From Lonicera japonica (Eukaryota; Streptophyta; Magnoliopsida; Dipsacales; Caprifoliaceae), in NCBI GenBank assembly GCA_021464415.1, contig CM038465.1:83176919-83240918 (forward strand): DNA of 64,000 nt, given 5' to 3'. The notes under the pieces were generated by a model. That model made no database searches. It worked only from the letters and a program-made list of their open reading frames with translations, and had not been told where the DNA came from. Positions 24,542 through 37,234 of the stretch are shown in pieces (position 1 is the first letter of the stretch; every line of letters begins with the position of its first letter). The position numbers were made by a program, and so were the translations under genes.

Positions 24542-25188
24542 GGGAAATTCTATTTACGTTACAAAAAAGTCTTAATATTATCATATAAAGAAAAAGTACA
24601 AAAAACACACTATATTTTCTTTTATGGTAAAATTAAGAAAGATGACACTAGTCCAAGTAATAAATATTTAATTTGAGATAAAAACAAGAATTTTTTTTTG
24701 TTATACTAAGCATAAATAAATTAAACATATTTACTAGATAATTAGTTCTCTTCAATCGGCTTCACAATACTGAATTTGGTACAACAATTTGATGAAGATT
24801 TGCTAAATCTAGTACAATATTTCGGCACCGGCAATCTTTACCGAATTATGTATCTCCAAATCGGCAACATGTTGCTGAAAAATCATACTATATCAGCATA
24901 TCATCATCAAATTATTGTACTAAATCCCGGTATTTTGTAGTTGACCCAAAAAAAGTGGTTGTGCATATGGTGTATTTTTTTACTTTTGATCTTTGAACAA
25001 TCTAAAATAGAGTAATCAAACTATGTGTACAAAAGTGTCAATATTTTGCTCATGAACAATAAAAGAGAGAGGAGGGAAGGGAAATGAAAAGTTTGATTAG
25101 GTGATGTGATGTACCTAGGAGGCATTAAGACTTCTAGTGTATTTTTGATTTTAAGTTATTTTCACTATGCAAATATATAGAATTTCCC
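24542..25188. mobile_element. Mutator-like MITE (647 bp)
   Basis: 9-bp duplication ATTATAAAC / ATTATAAAT (24533-24541, 25189-25197). Ends GGGAAATTCTATTTA and, inward from the right, GGGAAATTCTATATA. The middle is a partial foldback around CAATTTGATGA / TCATCAAATT. Confidence 0.78.
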
Positions 25189-25759
25189 ATTATAAATTTT
25201 TAGTTATTTTTGTTTTATAGCATTCGTACCTACTAGAGATTGGTGAGAAAATTCTTTTTTGTTGATTTTAATAAGAAGTGTAAAGGTTGCCCAAATATTT
25301 TTATGAGTTAATTAATATCAGCTTTTGAAACCCTCAAGTTTAGTATTGAGGCTGGGTTTTGAAGTGAGCTAAAGTTTGAAGCGATAATTTAGCAATAGTT
25401 AATGCTTTGATTCGCAAGGACGAGAACTAGCTGTTGGCAGCCAAATCATTGAGGATATTCTATAATTATGTGAAGCCCTTGATTGCTAATTTTTTCTTTT
25501 GTTAAGAAGAGTGGAAACGCCGTTTTTCATGCTATTTTGATATTGTTATGTGGATAGAGTATGCACCTATGTGGCTTCAGGATTCTTCGAATTTTGATGT
25601 AACCAATTTATCTCATTAAATGAATGAAAGTTGGGAGTTTGATTTAAAAAAATAAAAGATATACCCAGAGTTTAATTTGAAGTTTGTACTGTTGATTCTA
25701 GTTTCATCTTTTGCCTAAATTGGTGTTGCCAGCATAGCTTAGAGAGTAGTATACATTTA

Positions 25760-26303
25760 GGTCTCGTTTGATTCAGGTATTAGGATCAGTGGGATTAATA
25801 ATATCAGTATTAATAGTACTGGACTATTAATCTTGGTATTAATTTAATACCAATACATTGTTTGATTCATGCAGTATTAATATTGGGATATTTCATACTA
25901 ATGTTAATACCATGTTTTGTTATGTAACTCGTATACGGGATTATATTTTGGACTTAAAAATAAAAATATTCTTTTTAAAAAAAAATTTAATATTTTTTTT
26001 AAAAATAAAGTAGTTTTTTTAAATAAGTTAAAATAATAATAATAATATAGTAGTAGTGGTGGTAGTGACATTTTTGAAAATATTATAGTAATAATGGCAT
26101 TTTTGAAAATATATGGTTCCTTTTTCTTAATCCTGGATAAATAATACCACCTCCCCTGGTATTAAATTATAGCACAAAGAGTGGTATTAAGTTAGTACCG
26201 GTATTAGTAATCACAACACATTTGTGCGAATCAAACAAGGTATTATAAAAAAGTGGTATTAATAATCCCATCCCACTTTTTAATACCCGAATCAAACGAG
26301 GCC
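25760..26303. mobile_element. PIF/Harbinger-type MITE (544 bp)
   Basis: TSD TTA (25757-25759, 26304-26306). Ends GGTCTCGTTTGATTCAGG and, inward, GGCCTCGTTTGATTCGGG. Interior made of ATTAATACC-like subterminal words, no coding sequence. Confidence 0.88.
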
Positions 26304-26306
26304 TTA

Positions 26307-27214
26307 GGTTTTGTGTAAAATACAAAAAACCTTGTCATTTCTAGGTTCTAGTAGTTTTTTTAATTTAACTTGAGTAAAGTTGATGTGTAAAATACACTCC
26401 GAATTTACACTGCCACGTCAGCCTTTTCTTTTCTCAATTTTTCTTTTTATAAAACTTTAAAATGTAATAACTTTTAATACAAAACATATATTTTAATAAA
26501 AATTATAAATATGAAATCTACTCATCAAGACCATTAACTCAAGATCCATTGATATTATAATATTATGTATACCAAAATTCAAGAAAAAATAGTATAAAAT
26601 GATATCCAACACGCATTGCTACCTTATTGATTCATTCAAAATTTAAACAAAAGTTTTAAAAAGTACCATTGGAGCATTTTTTTTTTCTATCCTTTAAGTT
26701 TTGTGAAAAAATATCTCGACATAAAGGATTTACAAAAAAAAAATATTAATTATCATACAGCAATTAGAGATGCTAGTAGAATGCCAATTACGTCCCATCT
26801 TTTATTTGTATCTTATGTTTCCCGTGTTTCAAATTAATTATTTTGCTTTCATTTTAAGATTTGTAATTGAACACTAATTTTACTTCAATAATAATCAACA
26901 AATTTGAGACAGGTGGAGAAATAAAAAATATATATAAACCTTCATTATCTTTTCTTAATTTATAGAACTGGTGGTCAAAGATGAAATGTCAAATGTTCAA
27001 GCGAGAGGAAGTATGTGCAGATGGGCTCCAATCTCATCAAGAAAAACTTAACTTGAGAAATCTTAAATATCCTAAAAGCTCTCTAATCCACTTGTTAGCC
27101 TAACTACGATCATCTACGTAAAATAAAGGAGAATGTTAAAATTCAACGAGTGCTTCAGTTAAAATAAAACTGGTTTTCTTGATGCACACATGTTTGAAAG
27201 ACTAATGTTTTATC
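26307..27214. other. Intergenic stretch
   Basis: No gene. Around 26375-26700 are TGTAAAATACAC / TTTACACTGCCAC words like those at 20450-20900, so a related decayed MITE family is likely. Confidence 0.4.
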
Positions 27215-27217
27215 TTA

Positions 27218-28069
27218 GGGTGTGTTTGTCGTGCGAGATTAGAAACTATCCGGTGTTTATTGTCGGAAATGATAGGATAAATAAATCATGTCTTGTGTTT
27301 GGTGCGAGGGTGGATATGATATTTTAATCATATCCCACGTTTGGCGTAACACGGGACTAGATTGCATTCGGAATTAATTATTATTTTATCCTTTTAGAAC
27401 CGGATAAATATATACCACCCCTATAGGTGGTATTATTTTATCCCATGATTGTCGGATAACAAAATAAATATAAAAATTAATCTCTTTTTAATATTTTTCT
27501 TTACACCTTTTAGATAATCAAATTTATTAATAAAAAATTTCAACCACCAAAAATCACCGTAACTCAATTAATAAAATTTATTTCTTTTTATAATATTGCA
27601 TATTTATTTATTTTTTTATTAAATGAAGATATTTATAAGAAACTTTAATTTAAAAAAAAAGGCTAACATTAGGATTTGAAATTGTACTTAATACCTAATT
27701 CGTAAATATTGTACGTGATATAGAACTTTTCTCCCGAAAGAGGTTTTTACGAAATTTATTTATAAATAAAAGAATCGCATTAGTTAAAAAAAAATTGCAC
27801 AACAATTAAAATTGCATATATTTTTAAAAGAAAAGCAAGTTGTATTATATAATATTTGGACTTATAATCCGGAATTCCATCAAATGCAAAGTTTATTAAA
27901 TCTTTATCTGACTAATCATTATCCTGTCCGATCCCACTTAATCCTTATCCGACTGATTTCTTTGCTATCATATCCCACATAATTCCTATCCGACTAAGTT
28001 CGACTCATATCCTATCCGGTCTTTATCCTATTATATCCTACCTCTTTATCTGGCGCGCCAAACGCACCC
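27218..28069. mobile_element. PIF/Harbinger-type MITE (852 bp)
   Basis: TSD TTA (27215-27217, 28070-28072). Ends GGGTGTGTTTGTCGTGCG and, inward, GGGTGCGTTTGGCGCGCC. Subterminal TATCCGAC/GTCGGATA words on both sides. No coding sequence. Confidence 0.85.
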
Positions 28070-28103
28070 TTATAGTATAATAATCTGCAAGCTTTTGTCT
28101 TAT

Positions 28104-29643
28104 TTAGGGTTATTTGGGGTTTGTCCTCCATTATTTATAGGATAACTAGGTTTGGCCCTCAAAATTTAGCATAATATAGGTTTGGCCCCTATTTTGGACA
28201 GTTTTCGTCATTTGACTGCTTTGACCGTTAAAAGCATAGTTAAATGTCAAAACTAACATTTGTTTTGAAATGTAAAGACATTTGTATTCCCTTTTTATTT
28301 TTAGAAGATTGTATGTCTTCTTCTTCTCTCCGCTATATTTTCCTTCTCTCTGCCATGGCTCCAATCACTGCCATCACACTGGAACAACGCCGGAGCTGCC
28401 TCCATTCTCCTCGCTTCCTTTTCTTTCTTCATTCTTCTTCCTTTAACTTTTGCCATTCTTCTTCTTTTTCTTCTTTCGAGTTTCTTCCACCATTCCATCC
28501 CTACCTCTTATCGCCACCACCACTGACGACGCACCCCCACCCGTCACGCTCATCACCGCCACCATCATCGCGAGATTCAAAACAAATTTACACAGCAGCA
28601 GCAACAAATTCAGAACATATTTTATGGATACTATTTCGCAGCAATGGAAAACAGATCAGAACCACTCTTCAAAACATTTCTATTACAGTACGGTAAAAGA
28701 CACATTTAGTCACACTCTAAAGTCTAAACATGCAAATACAAGATATATATATATATATATATATATATGACGTCAGTAAACGTAGTACATAACTTTATTC
28801 ATAGTCTCATAATCCTTGGAAATATTATTACATCGCTCCTTATTTATTTATCTTCACTCTATAACTTAACTTATCCACCACCTTATGAGTTTCCTGAAAG
28901 TAATTATGATAAGGGTGGGCTTCACAAGCCCTGTGATAAATATTTATTTTCTATTCCAAGGATTACTAAAAACATCATTAAATCTTAGCATAAATTTAAT
29001 AGACATTTGTGAATAATTTATCACGAATAATTTATAAATATTACACATATTTCTTGTATAGTATGTCACTTCTTAAGGTCAACAAATAACCCCATTGACC
29101 AGGGTCCGATATTTCACTTTCCAATCAAATGATTGGCCGATAATGAACTAGTTCAGAACAACGCTGATATTCGGCATGCCACCCAATTAACCCGGGGATG
29201 GTACAGGTCAAATCATAGAAGCGGATTTATATATATATATATATATATATAAATATCATCTTTACAAATATCATTGCAGGCACTAATAAACAACCGGATT
29301 ATAAAAATACACAATAATATTTTATCTAAAGCCTTAAAATAGAGAATAAGTACTACTCACCTTATTAATTCTTTGTTCAATAGGTCTGGTTCCTAAAATA
29401 ACACACACACACACGTATATATATATGTTAATTGACAGAAATGCTAGTATTATAAAAGAGAAGAACACTCCTTATTTATTTATTTTTTGTTCTTACCTAA
29501 AGTACTTCCTTCTTTTATTTTATTATTTTATTTTACCCATCCATGCATATACACACTTACTTTATGCATGTACCATTAAAAATGGCAGGCGATGTACTTT
29601 AGCACCACCATTCTTCTTCTTCTTTTTCTTCTTCTTCTTCTCC

Positions 29644-29693
<50 letters not shown>

Positions 29694-31252
29694 TTGTGTG
29701 TATGTCATAAGAAAAGAAAAAGTTTGGTCGTACCTTTCAGTTGCTGTCTTTGCCTTCCTTCTTGCTTTTTATTCCTCACCTCACTATTTCTCACCTCATT
29801 ATACCTTTCTTCCTATATATATGTTACACTGCTCTGCCAGGCCTCTATTTATAGTGTATTTTAATTATATTCTTTTTTTAAAACCATCTAACCATTAAGC
29901 TGCCAGCCTAATGACTTATGTGGCTTTCAATTAGAAAACTTTCATCCACTTCACCTTAAAATTACACATGCACTTCCCCTTTTTGCTCTTATCCCCCCCT
30001 TAGGTGTAATTCTTCATTTATCCACAAAAATATCCCCCTTTTTAATTTTATTTATTTATTATTGTTATTTTTTATTTATGTATGTATTTATATCAAAAAT
30101 GGGTATTACAATTTCAAGTATAACACAAAACAGATCAAGAACAGATCAAGAAGGATTATGATTGATAATAGCCGAATTTATAAAGAATTGACCACATAAA
30201 TTATAGAGATAGATCCGAAAATCACAGCACCACATGTAATATATCAAATACCTCTGATCTTGACTCCGAGTACAACACTATTGAGTGTGCACAGTAGATT
30301 CAAAACAGAGTATGTCAAAATCACACAGCAACCATTGATCAAATATACCTACGATCTTGACTTCGAAAAAACCCCAAATTCCGATTACAAAATCCCAGCG
30401 ATGAATTTACAAGAAGATTGACCAAAAATTAACCAAAACTCTCTCTCAAGGTAAGAGAAGAAAACCTCAAAGCACATTACAACACCTATCTTTAGAATCA
30501 ACAAATTCTAAATCAACAAGAACTTATGTTCCTTGAATTTTCTAGAGAAAGAGGGAGAGAGAAATTCTAGCTCACGTTGTGTGTTGGCTGCTGTGGCACC
30601 TCTCATCGCAATGGTGGCGATGGCAATGGCGATGAGGGTGAGGGGTGGGGGTGCGTCGTCGGTGGTGGCGGCGATGAGGGGTGGGGACGAAAGAAGAAGA
30701 AGAAGAAGAATAATGGCAAAAGAAAAATGGAGGAAGAAGAAGAAACAGCTCGAAGGAAGAAGAAGAAGAAGAAGAAGAAGAAATAAAAGAAATGAAAAAG
30801 GGAAAAGGGAAAAGGGAAAAGGGAAAAGAGTAAAAAAAAAGGGAAAACAACTTAAATACCCCTAAAATTTTGCACATGATATAGTTCCGTTAAAAATTTA
30901 TGGTGAGATTTGACGGAGTGGTCATTGGCAGTATTTTTTAAAGGTTTGATGGTTTGATTATAACTAAATGAAGTTTAGTGGCCATTGGTAGAATTTGCCA
31001 ATAGTTCAATGGCCATTGATGGTATTTACTCAATATACTATATAGGGAATATAAATATAATAAAAATAAATAGGAAATATATGTATTGAAGGGTATTGTT
31101 GGGTTTTTAATAAAAATTATGTGCCAACAAACAGTCAAAGCAGTCAAATGACAGAAATCGTCCAAAATAGAGGCAAAACCTATATTATGCTAAATTTTGG
31201 GGGCCAAACCTAGTTATCCTATAAATAAAGGGGGTCAAACCCCAAATAACCC
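28104..31252. mobile_element. Large foldback Mutator-like element carrying a solo LTR
   Basis: The arms 28104-28240 and about 31130-31252 are inverted copies (GGTTATTTGGGGTTTG; GGATAACTAGGTTTGGCCC; CATTTGACTG). Inner arms also pair: GCACCCCCACCCGTCAC near 28530 against GTGAGGGGTGGGGGTGC near 30640. Flanks share TTATTTA with altered edge bases, so the target duplication is 7-9 bp. The interior has CT/GA-rich, gene-like arms. A retroviral-type solo LTR interrupts it at 28681-30110. Confidence 0.8.
28681..30110 (-). repeat. Solo LTR nested in the foldback element
   Basis: Exact 5-bp duplication ATTTC (28676-28680, 30111-30115). Read on the minus strand it begins TGTAATACCCATTTTTGAT, a Ty3/gypsy-like LTR start; the other end is TA where CA is expected. 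It includes TA repeats (28744-28768, 29228-29251) and an ATT run at 29646-29690. Confidence 0.65.
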
Positions 31253-31426
31253 CATTATTTATTAGGTGCTCCTTTAGTTGTATCGTAAATTGAGCTTAAT
31301 TATGGCAGCTTTTCGGTGCTTGAAAATTTTCTTTTATCGGTTTTTTTAATGTGTTATCACGATATAGAATGACTCCAAGCAGTTTTTCTCTAGTATGTAT
31401 TTATATTGTTCCCATATCTACAATAA

Positions 31427-31748
31427 GGCCTCATTTGATTCACGGAAGGGAAATTAATTCCCTTATCTTTCCAACGGAGGTGCGAAACTAAAGTTCCTGT
31501 CAAATTTTCTTTCTTGTGTTTGGTAAAGCATGAAAAGTATTTAGGTAGGAGTATTGTTGTCCAAAAATTTTGTAATAAATGCTAGAAAATCACAAGACAA
31601 AATCAATCTTATGAGTTTTGAGAGGAATGACTTTACCCCATACTTTCCCCTATGTCAGGAAAGTATTTCCGGAATTTGTGCTTACCAAACAAAAGAAAAA
31701 AAAAAATTCTTTTTCCTGAGTGCTTAAATTCGTGAACCAAACGAGGCC
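31427..31748. mobile_element. PIF/Harbinger-type MITE (322 bp)
   Basis: TSD TAA (31424-31426, 31749-31751). Ends GGCCTCATTTGATTCACG and, inward, GGCCTCGTTTGGTTCACG. Its termini belong to the same group as the MITE at 25760. Confidence 0.9.
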
Positions 31749-31751
31749 TAA

Positions 31752-32315
31752 GGGCAATGCTATGGTATATCGTATTGTTTATGTAGGGCTTGATCATGAT
31801 ATCTTATTTTAGTGGAATTTGGTTCTTACACTGACAGTTGTTTTAATGGGATGAGACATATCCTTACTTCTCAATTATTGTTTTGTATTTTTCTTTTGCC
31901 AGTGGTTTCTTTTTTGATTGGTTTGCTTAATTTTGGTTAGCTAGTTTAAGATGCCCATTGAATATTTTTTGTTTTTACTTTTGCCGCCTTTTTAGGGAGG
32001 TTTGATCCATGTTTCCTTTTCTTTTTGTTTGCGCCCTCAAGTCTTGACTTTCCAAACTCACTTATATTTTTATTTTTATAAAATAACACTCTAGCACCGT
32101 AGATTTTTGGGATTTTGAACTTCTTCTTTTTTAAAAATATATATAAAAAATTTAATTAATTAATTGAACGTAATTCTTTTGCAAAAGTTGTTTAAAAGAT
32201 GAAACCATAAACCAAATTCTCATTAGGCCATGCCTAATTGAACATGAGTTTATCCATTTGCCTCGATATTAGCAATTTTAATTTTTTTCTATCTATTTTG
32301 TATTTTATTTTAGGT
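31752..32315. other. Intergenic stretch, nothing identified
   Basis: Moderately AT-rich, no open frame of interest, no paired termini. Confidence 0.5.
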
Positions 32316-32843
32316 TTAGGTGGCGTTTAGTAAAAAAATTGAAAACTGAAAAAATTGTTTGTTTACTTCTGAAAATTGTATCTGAAAAAATGTTGTTTGT
32401 TTGAATATAACACATTTGAAAACTGATTTTTTTTATTATGACCATTTTGCCCTTATTATTTTATTTTGAACACAGGATTTCAAATGAAAATAAGAAAGAC
32501 ATAATATTATATTAAATTAAAATTACTTAAACATTGATAATCTATCTTCCAATCCTTGAACCAAGTATAGAGCAACTCCTTTTTGATAATCCACATAGTA
32601 ATATTCTCTATATAAGTTGTTATTTTCTCATCTTGTTGAAATAATTGGAACCACAAGAAAATGAAAAAAATGATGATTGAGAAGATAGAATATGCAACTT
32701 TAAAGTAGAAGAAGAAAATCTTAAAGCATAAAGACGTAATAATATATTAAAGTTAATTAAACATTGATAATCGTTCTTCAAATGCTTAACCATAGGATAA
32801 TAGTTTTAAAAGTTAATTAAACATTGTTAATTAAACATTAAAA

Positions 32844-34133
32844 TTACAAATTATAATTTTCACTAAATAAATTATTTGCAATTTCGTCCCGCAAAGCGAT
32901 CATTTGTTGTTGTGACTCTGTCCCGAATATTTGCTGATAACTTGGTAAAGCTTTTGCTGGCTCAACATCCATAGGTAGTTGTTCAGGTACTTCTACGTCT
33001 TCATTTTCACATACATTAAATAACTCATCGTTGAGTAAAACGCGACGAAGAAAATTATGGATTGCCATACATGCAACTACAATATGGACTTGAGTACGAA
33101 AAGAATACATAGGCATTTTACGCAATATTGCAAATCTTGCCTTCAAAACACTAAATGATTTTTCAATCACATTTCTTAACTTGGCATGTGCATGATTGGA
33201 TTTCTCCTTTTTATCTATTGCATTACCACCACGTCGGAAATCAGGCAACCAATAGCATGTACTTCTGTAAGGACACATGAAACCTCTCGTGTGTGTATGC
33301 AATATCACACAAATAATACATCCCTACAATTATTAATGAAACACAATTCACCTCAAAGACATATAATAAAGATTAACTATAATACTTAAAAATAGTTAAT
33401 AGCGAACATCACCTTCAAGAGGCATTGGAAACTTGTTTTTCGAATCACGTAAAGTCTCATTTAAGACACTTGAATCATGCAAATCATGCACAATCCCTTC
33501 CCATCCAGCCATTACGTATGTAAATTTCATGTCAAAGTCACATATAGCCATGACATTTTGCAAGCATTCCTTTCCTCCTCTTCCTCTAAAAGGAACTTGT
33601 TTATCAAGTCGAACATGTGCATTTATTAGTGTGCCGTCTAACGCTCCTACAGCCCCTTTGAATGGTCCTTGCCTAAGGTATTGATGATATCGAATTTCTC
33701 TAATAAAATCATCAAACTTAGGTGGGACTATCTTTTCTTGGGAAAAGTGGAGCATTGCCCACAAAACCTCGTGAAAATACTTACTAATTGTCGCGCCAGA
33801 ATGTTAAAATCGTTCTTTGACAAATTGATTACGACAATTATGACTAATATTGAACAAAAGAATTGCCATTTTCTCTTCTATATCTAAGTACCTACTATTA
33901 CTAAGCCATCCCTTTTTGCAAAAGTGATCACATAACTCAATAAATGCATCATTTATCATCCTAAATAAATCATGCACATTTGTAGAAGATCCACTTAAAA
34001 GCTCTTGCACATATGACTTACCAGAAATAGATGATGTACACAACCTTTCTTTAGCACATCTACGATGCTTCATAAGCCTAAGTATAATAATAATTGCAGC
34101 AATGCACACATATAAATGTTGCTTTGCTGTCAT
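32844..34133 (-). pseudogene. PIF/Harbinger ORF2, DDE transposase
   Basis: Starts MTAKQHLYVC. N-terminal helical part (LLSGSSTNVHDLFRM, DIEEKMAILL), then the DDE nuclease: first D in VGALDGTLINA, second D in GWEGIVHDLHDSSVL, E in LRNVIEKSFSVLKARF. A small intron at 33324-33412 (donor GTGATG, acceptor TTGTAG) joins EG to MYYLCD. Two lesions are visible: a TAA in place of a sense codon at about 33803-33805, between KERF and HSGATIS, and a 2-bp loss in a CA repeat near 33290-33300 just before GFMCPYRS. The C-terminus reads to 32844. Length fits the family at about 400 residues. Confidence 0.88.
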
Positions 34134-34523
34134 TTTGCTACAATATAAGAACAATATGTATTAGAACAAATAATCAAATTAGATTGCATAATAAATAACC
34201 AAATAAGCTAAACATAATTTTTTCTACTAAATAAAGGAGTCCAAGTACAATTAGTACATGATAACTTGCCACCATATATCATACCCATAGTTTAATACAA
34301 AATACTAATAAAAAAGTTACAAAGTGGCCCCTTAATTGCATGCCGACAAAAAAATTGTTTAGAACGGCATAACAACAAATCAAAATAACATTTCCAAAAA
34401 ACTAATCCAATGCATGCCAACAAATCAAATATTCCATATTATCCTATTTATGAAGCTTAGTTTGCGTTCATTGCTTTGCATTTTCAAGAAAAACTTCCTA
34501 TGATCCGCTTTGTTACTAAATGC

Positions 34524-35496
34524 TTACATTGCCGAAATATAGAGCTCCTCATATAGTATACCCAATGCCACAAGTTCATCCATCGCCGCAAAACATTCAT
34601 TTATGGTTTTGTCATCCGCATCTTGGTCATTCTTAATTAGTCCAATGAGATCATCAACCTTTTGTATCAAAGGGTCCTCAACACCATCTCTTTTGTGCTT
34701 CTTCTTTGATTGATGTGAAGAAACCCCATCACTCTGACCCACTTATTCTTGAGCATTGGTTTGAGTTCTTTTTTCAGAAGTAGGGTTGCTATGTTCATCA
34801 TAAAATCTATATTTGGTGAAATAAGAATCATTGATAGGTTGGTTTTCTTGAGATACTAGTGGTTCATCCTCCCCAAACACTTCCATATCATCACCCTCAA
34901 GCGTTTCATGATTGCGGGAATTTTCTTTAGGTAATAGATGTATGAGACTAAAAGCTTCATTTCCAGTAGCCATAGTGGACTCAAACGACTTAAGCAAATC
35001 CTTATCTTCTAAAGGCTTATGTCTAAATCTTTTAGTATCCGGGTACTTCTGCTTAAAGCAATTATATAAATAGGATAATGTCAAATATATGAAAAAATTA
35101 TTTTAGTAATTAAAACTAATCTTTCTCCAAAAAAAAGTATTTAAAAGTAAACAAGAATACTGGATTAGCTCTTGCCTTTATAATATCATCCCAAACATGA
35201 TCGGGCCAATCAAATGTCCCAGTTTCGGGATTATACCCGTGCCCAATTTTAGTCTCCAACACCCTCCAAGCCGAATAAAGCATTTTTAGGTAATCCCATT
35301 GATTCTTGAGTTGCTTTTGGTCAAAATCCTTGTTGTACTTGTTTTTCATATCTTCAATTATCCTATTCCAAGAGACATTTTTTAATGATGTCCCGCAGTA
35401 ACCTTCTCGATTGACTTCTCGTAAACACAATTCAACAAAATCTCTCACACCTGTGCTATGCGTAAATTTCATTCTCTCACCTTGTTTTCGAGGCAT
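34524..35496 (-). pseudogene. PIF/Harbinger ORF1, Myb/SANT-like DNA-binding protein
   Basis: Starts MPRKQGERMKF. A Myb/SANT-like (Myb_DNA-bind_3) domain follows with LKNVSWNRIIEDM, LKNQWDYLKMLYSAW and GTFDWPDHVWDDII. An intron of 112 nt (35049-35160; donor GTATTC, acceptor TTAAGCAG) joins KARANP to KYPDTKRF in frame. The frame then runs to a single in-frame TAA at 34743-34745 and continues beyond it to 34524 with an acidic C-terminal part (QKVDDLIGLIKND). This protein acts with the transposase in nuclear import and binding of the element ends in the superfamily (family knowledge). Apart from the one stop it looks intact. Confidence 0.85.
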
Positions 35497-36820
35497 TCCT
35501 ATAAATTGTATTTAAGGACTGATTAAAAATACATCTCATAACCCACCATTACACCTAACTATATATGTGCATTAAATTACTGCTCATATTTCTCAAATTA
35601 TACATAAAGGCAATCAATTGTATTTAAAGGTAATCAATTGTATTCAAGGGTTTAAGAGATGACAAAAAAATTGGATGGCAGGAAATGATAATAGGGGACC
35701 AAGAAAATTAATTGTACTTACTATCACTGCCATCCAAAAGGGGTTTTTAGATTAGGGAATCTCCACCTTCATTCTTAGCAAAGAGCCCCATATAACATAG
35801 AAACAACCCCACAAAGGCAGATACCAGTCTAACCATTTGTATACATATAAAAGAGGTTTAATAAACACATCACAAGACTCAAAATTGACATACCCAAACA
35901 ATAAAACAGGGTTTGTCTAGAATATAATAGCCTAGACTTCTTTATCACTCTGCTTTTGATCCTCATTGCTATTAATCCTCATTTTACTCAACACCCAAAA
36001 TAAAAATAGAACAATCAACAAAGGCAATCAATCTGCAGCAAAATTTTGCAATCAATCTGGAAATGGTTTTAATTTCCAGCTTAAAACCCAACAATCAGAG
36101 CTCCTCATCTAACAAAGGCAATCAATTTGGAAATTTTCTATCAAAGGCAATCAATCATAGCTCCTCATTTAACCCTAACCCTAACCTATACACATACTTC
36201 GACATTCATGCTGCTATTGGTGAGAAATCAGTCCATATATATATATTATGTATGCATATTCGCATCTCTGTGTGAGCGGCGTGAACTGTGGAGAGAAACC
36301 AATACATATATATATATATATATATATAATATGTATGTATTTGTTGCGTCTGTGTGTGAAAGAAAAAAGATATATCTTACCGGAAGAGAGAACGGCGACG
36401 AGCGGAGGGTGGAGAACGGTGACGACGATGGAGGTGGAGAACGGCGACGAGTGGCGTGGACTAAGTGGGGTATCTGCTTTGTGTTATGACCTGAAGACGG
36501 TTGCTTCGCTTTGAGAAAGAGTGGGGGTAGAGTGTTGTGTAATTTTGAAAAAAAAGAGGGGGCAAAGTAGACTTTTTACATCCTTTAAAATTAAGTTTCA
36601 GATTTAAGTGGCAACTTTGCCACTTAAAATTTTGGATGAAAATTTTAAATTTTAAATGGTAAAAATTAAATGGTCACTTAATTTTTTTAGTCAGTGAACA
36701 ACTTTGACAATCATTTAAAATTAAAAATTTTAAATTTAAGTGATAAATTAAGTGACAAATAAACAAGGACTTAGTTAGGCTTCTTGTTATCTTGCAATTG
36801 CAATTCATTTTTAGGGGAAG

Positions 36821-37230
36821 ATGATGATGAAGAGACATGATGAACAATCTAGGGCTTTTTTACGAGCTATCTGCTCTGATTTTGAGCATCCTCCGATCTC
36901 CACCTTTGACGTTCTCGTTATCCTATCAGTCTCCGGTGACGCCTCCCCCGACGGCCACGTCATCGTCTAGGTGACCGCCGGCGGTTTCTTTGCCGCAGAT
37001 AACGCCGACGGGGTTTGAGTCGTTGCTATTGGGATTTTTGGTGGCTTTGATGCTATGCGAATCAGTGACGTTCTTTATTGGATTCCTATTAATGCCTTGG
37101 GTGCTTGGTTTGATTATGGTATTCTATGTGGTTGCGTTTGTGTCGGGTTTGACGATGTTGGGACGTGAAATTTTTCGTCACTCAACATCACCCTCCTCAC
37201 CGCGGAAGGAGGTTCCTGGTAAGGTTTCCC
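36821..37230 (+). pseudogene. Small plant-specific membrane protein gene, broken
   Basis: Starts MMMKRHDEQSRAF at 36821. After that the protein frame shifts: a run of six T (36846-36851) seems to hold one extra T, because the neighbouring frame continues sensibly as YELSALILSILRSPP. That frame then meets a TGA at 36972-36974, before SLPQITPTGFESLLLGF, LMLCESVTFFIGFLLMPWVLGLIMVFYVVAFVSG and SPSSPRKEVPG, where GTAAGG (37231) looks like a splice donor. Two hydrophobic helices (about 37020-37100 and 37085-37160) make a hairpin membrane protein. I recall uncharacterised plant proteins of this layout, function unknown. As it stands only a 49-codon N-terminal peptide (36821-36970) or an internally started membrane part could be made. 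A sequencing error could explain the T but not also the TGA. Confidence 0.7.
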
Positions 37231-37234
37231 CTTC

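Larger units (their letters stand above)
32319..36770 (-). mobile_element. PIF/Harbinger DNA transposon, full-length but inactive
   Basis: About 4.45 kb with both genes typical of the superfamily, each read on the minus strand: a Myb/SANT-like ORF1 (35496-34524) and a DDE transposase ORF2 (34133-32844). TSD TTA on both sides (32316-32318, 36771-36773). Termini are weakly inverted: GGTGGCGTTTAGT and, inward from the right, GTCCTTGTTTATT. Subterminal AATTTTAAAT words occur at the right end. Both ORFs carry disabling lesions, so the element cannot move by itself. Confidence 0.85.

Noticed and set aside
28244..28696. 150-codon plus-strand frame with serine/phenylalanine-rich sequence
   Set aside because: It lies in the arm of the foldback element and has an open shadow on the other strand; no family recognised.
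29425..29898. 157-codon plus-strand frame rich in L, F and Y
   Set aside because: It reads through CT and ATT microsatellites inside the nested LTR; no domain.
30533..30865. 110-codon plus-strand frame rich in R, K, E and A
   Set aside because: It lies in the GA-rich inner arm of the foldback element; the composition is low complexity and its opposite strand is equally open.
36166..36187. Telomere-like CCCTAACCCTAACC
   Set aside because: Only about two units, inside a PIF/Harbinger element; too short for an interstitial telomere.
36971..36998. A 28-nt intron (GTGACC ... CCGCAG) that would remove the TGA in the membrane-protein gene
   Set aside because: Far below the size plants can splice, and the frame before it would still be the wrong one.
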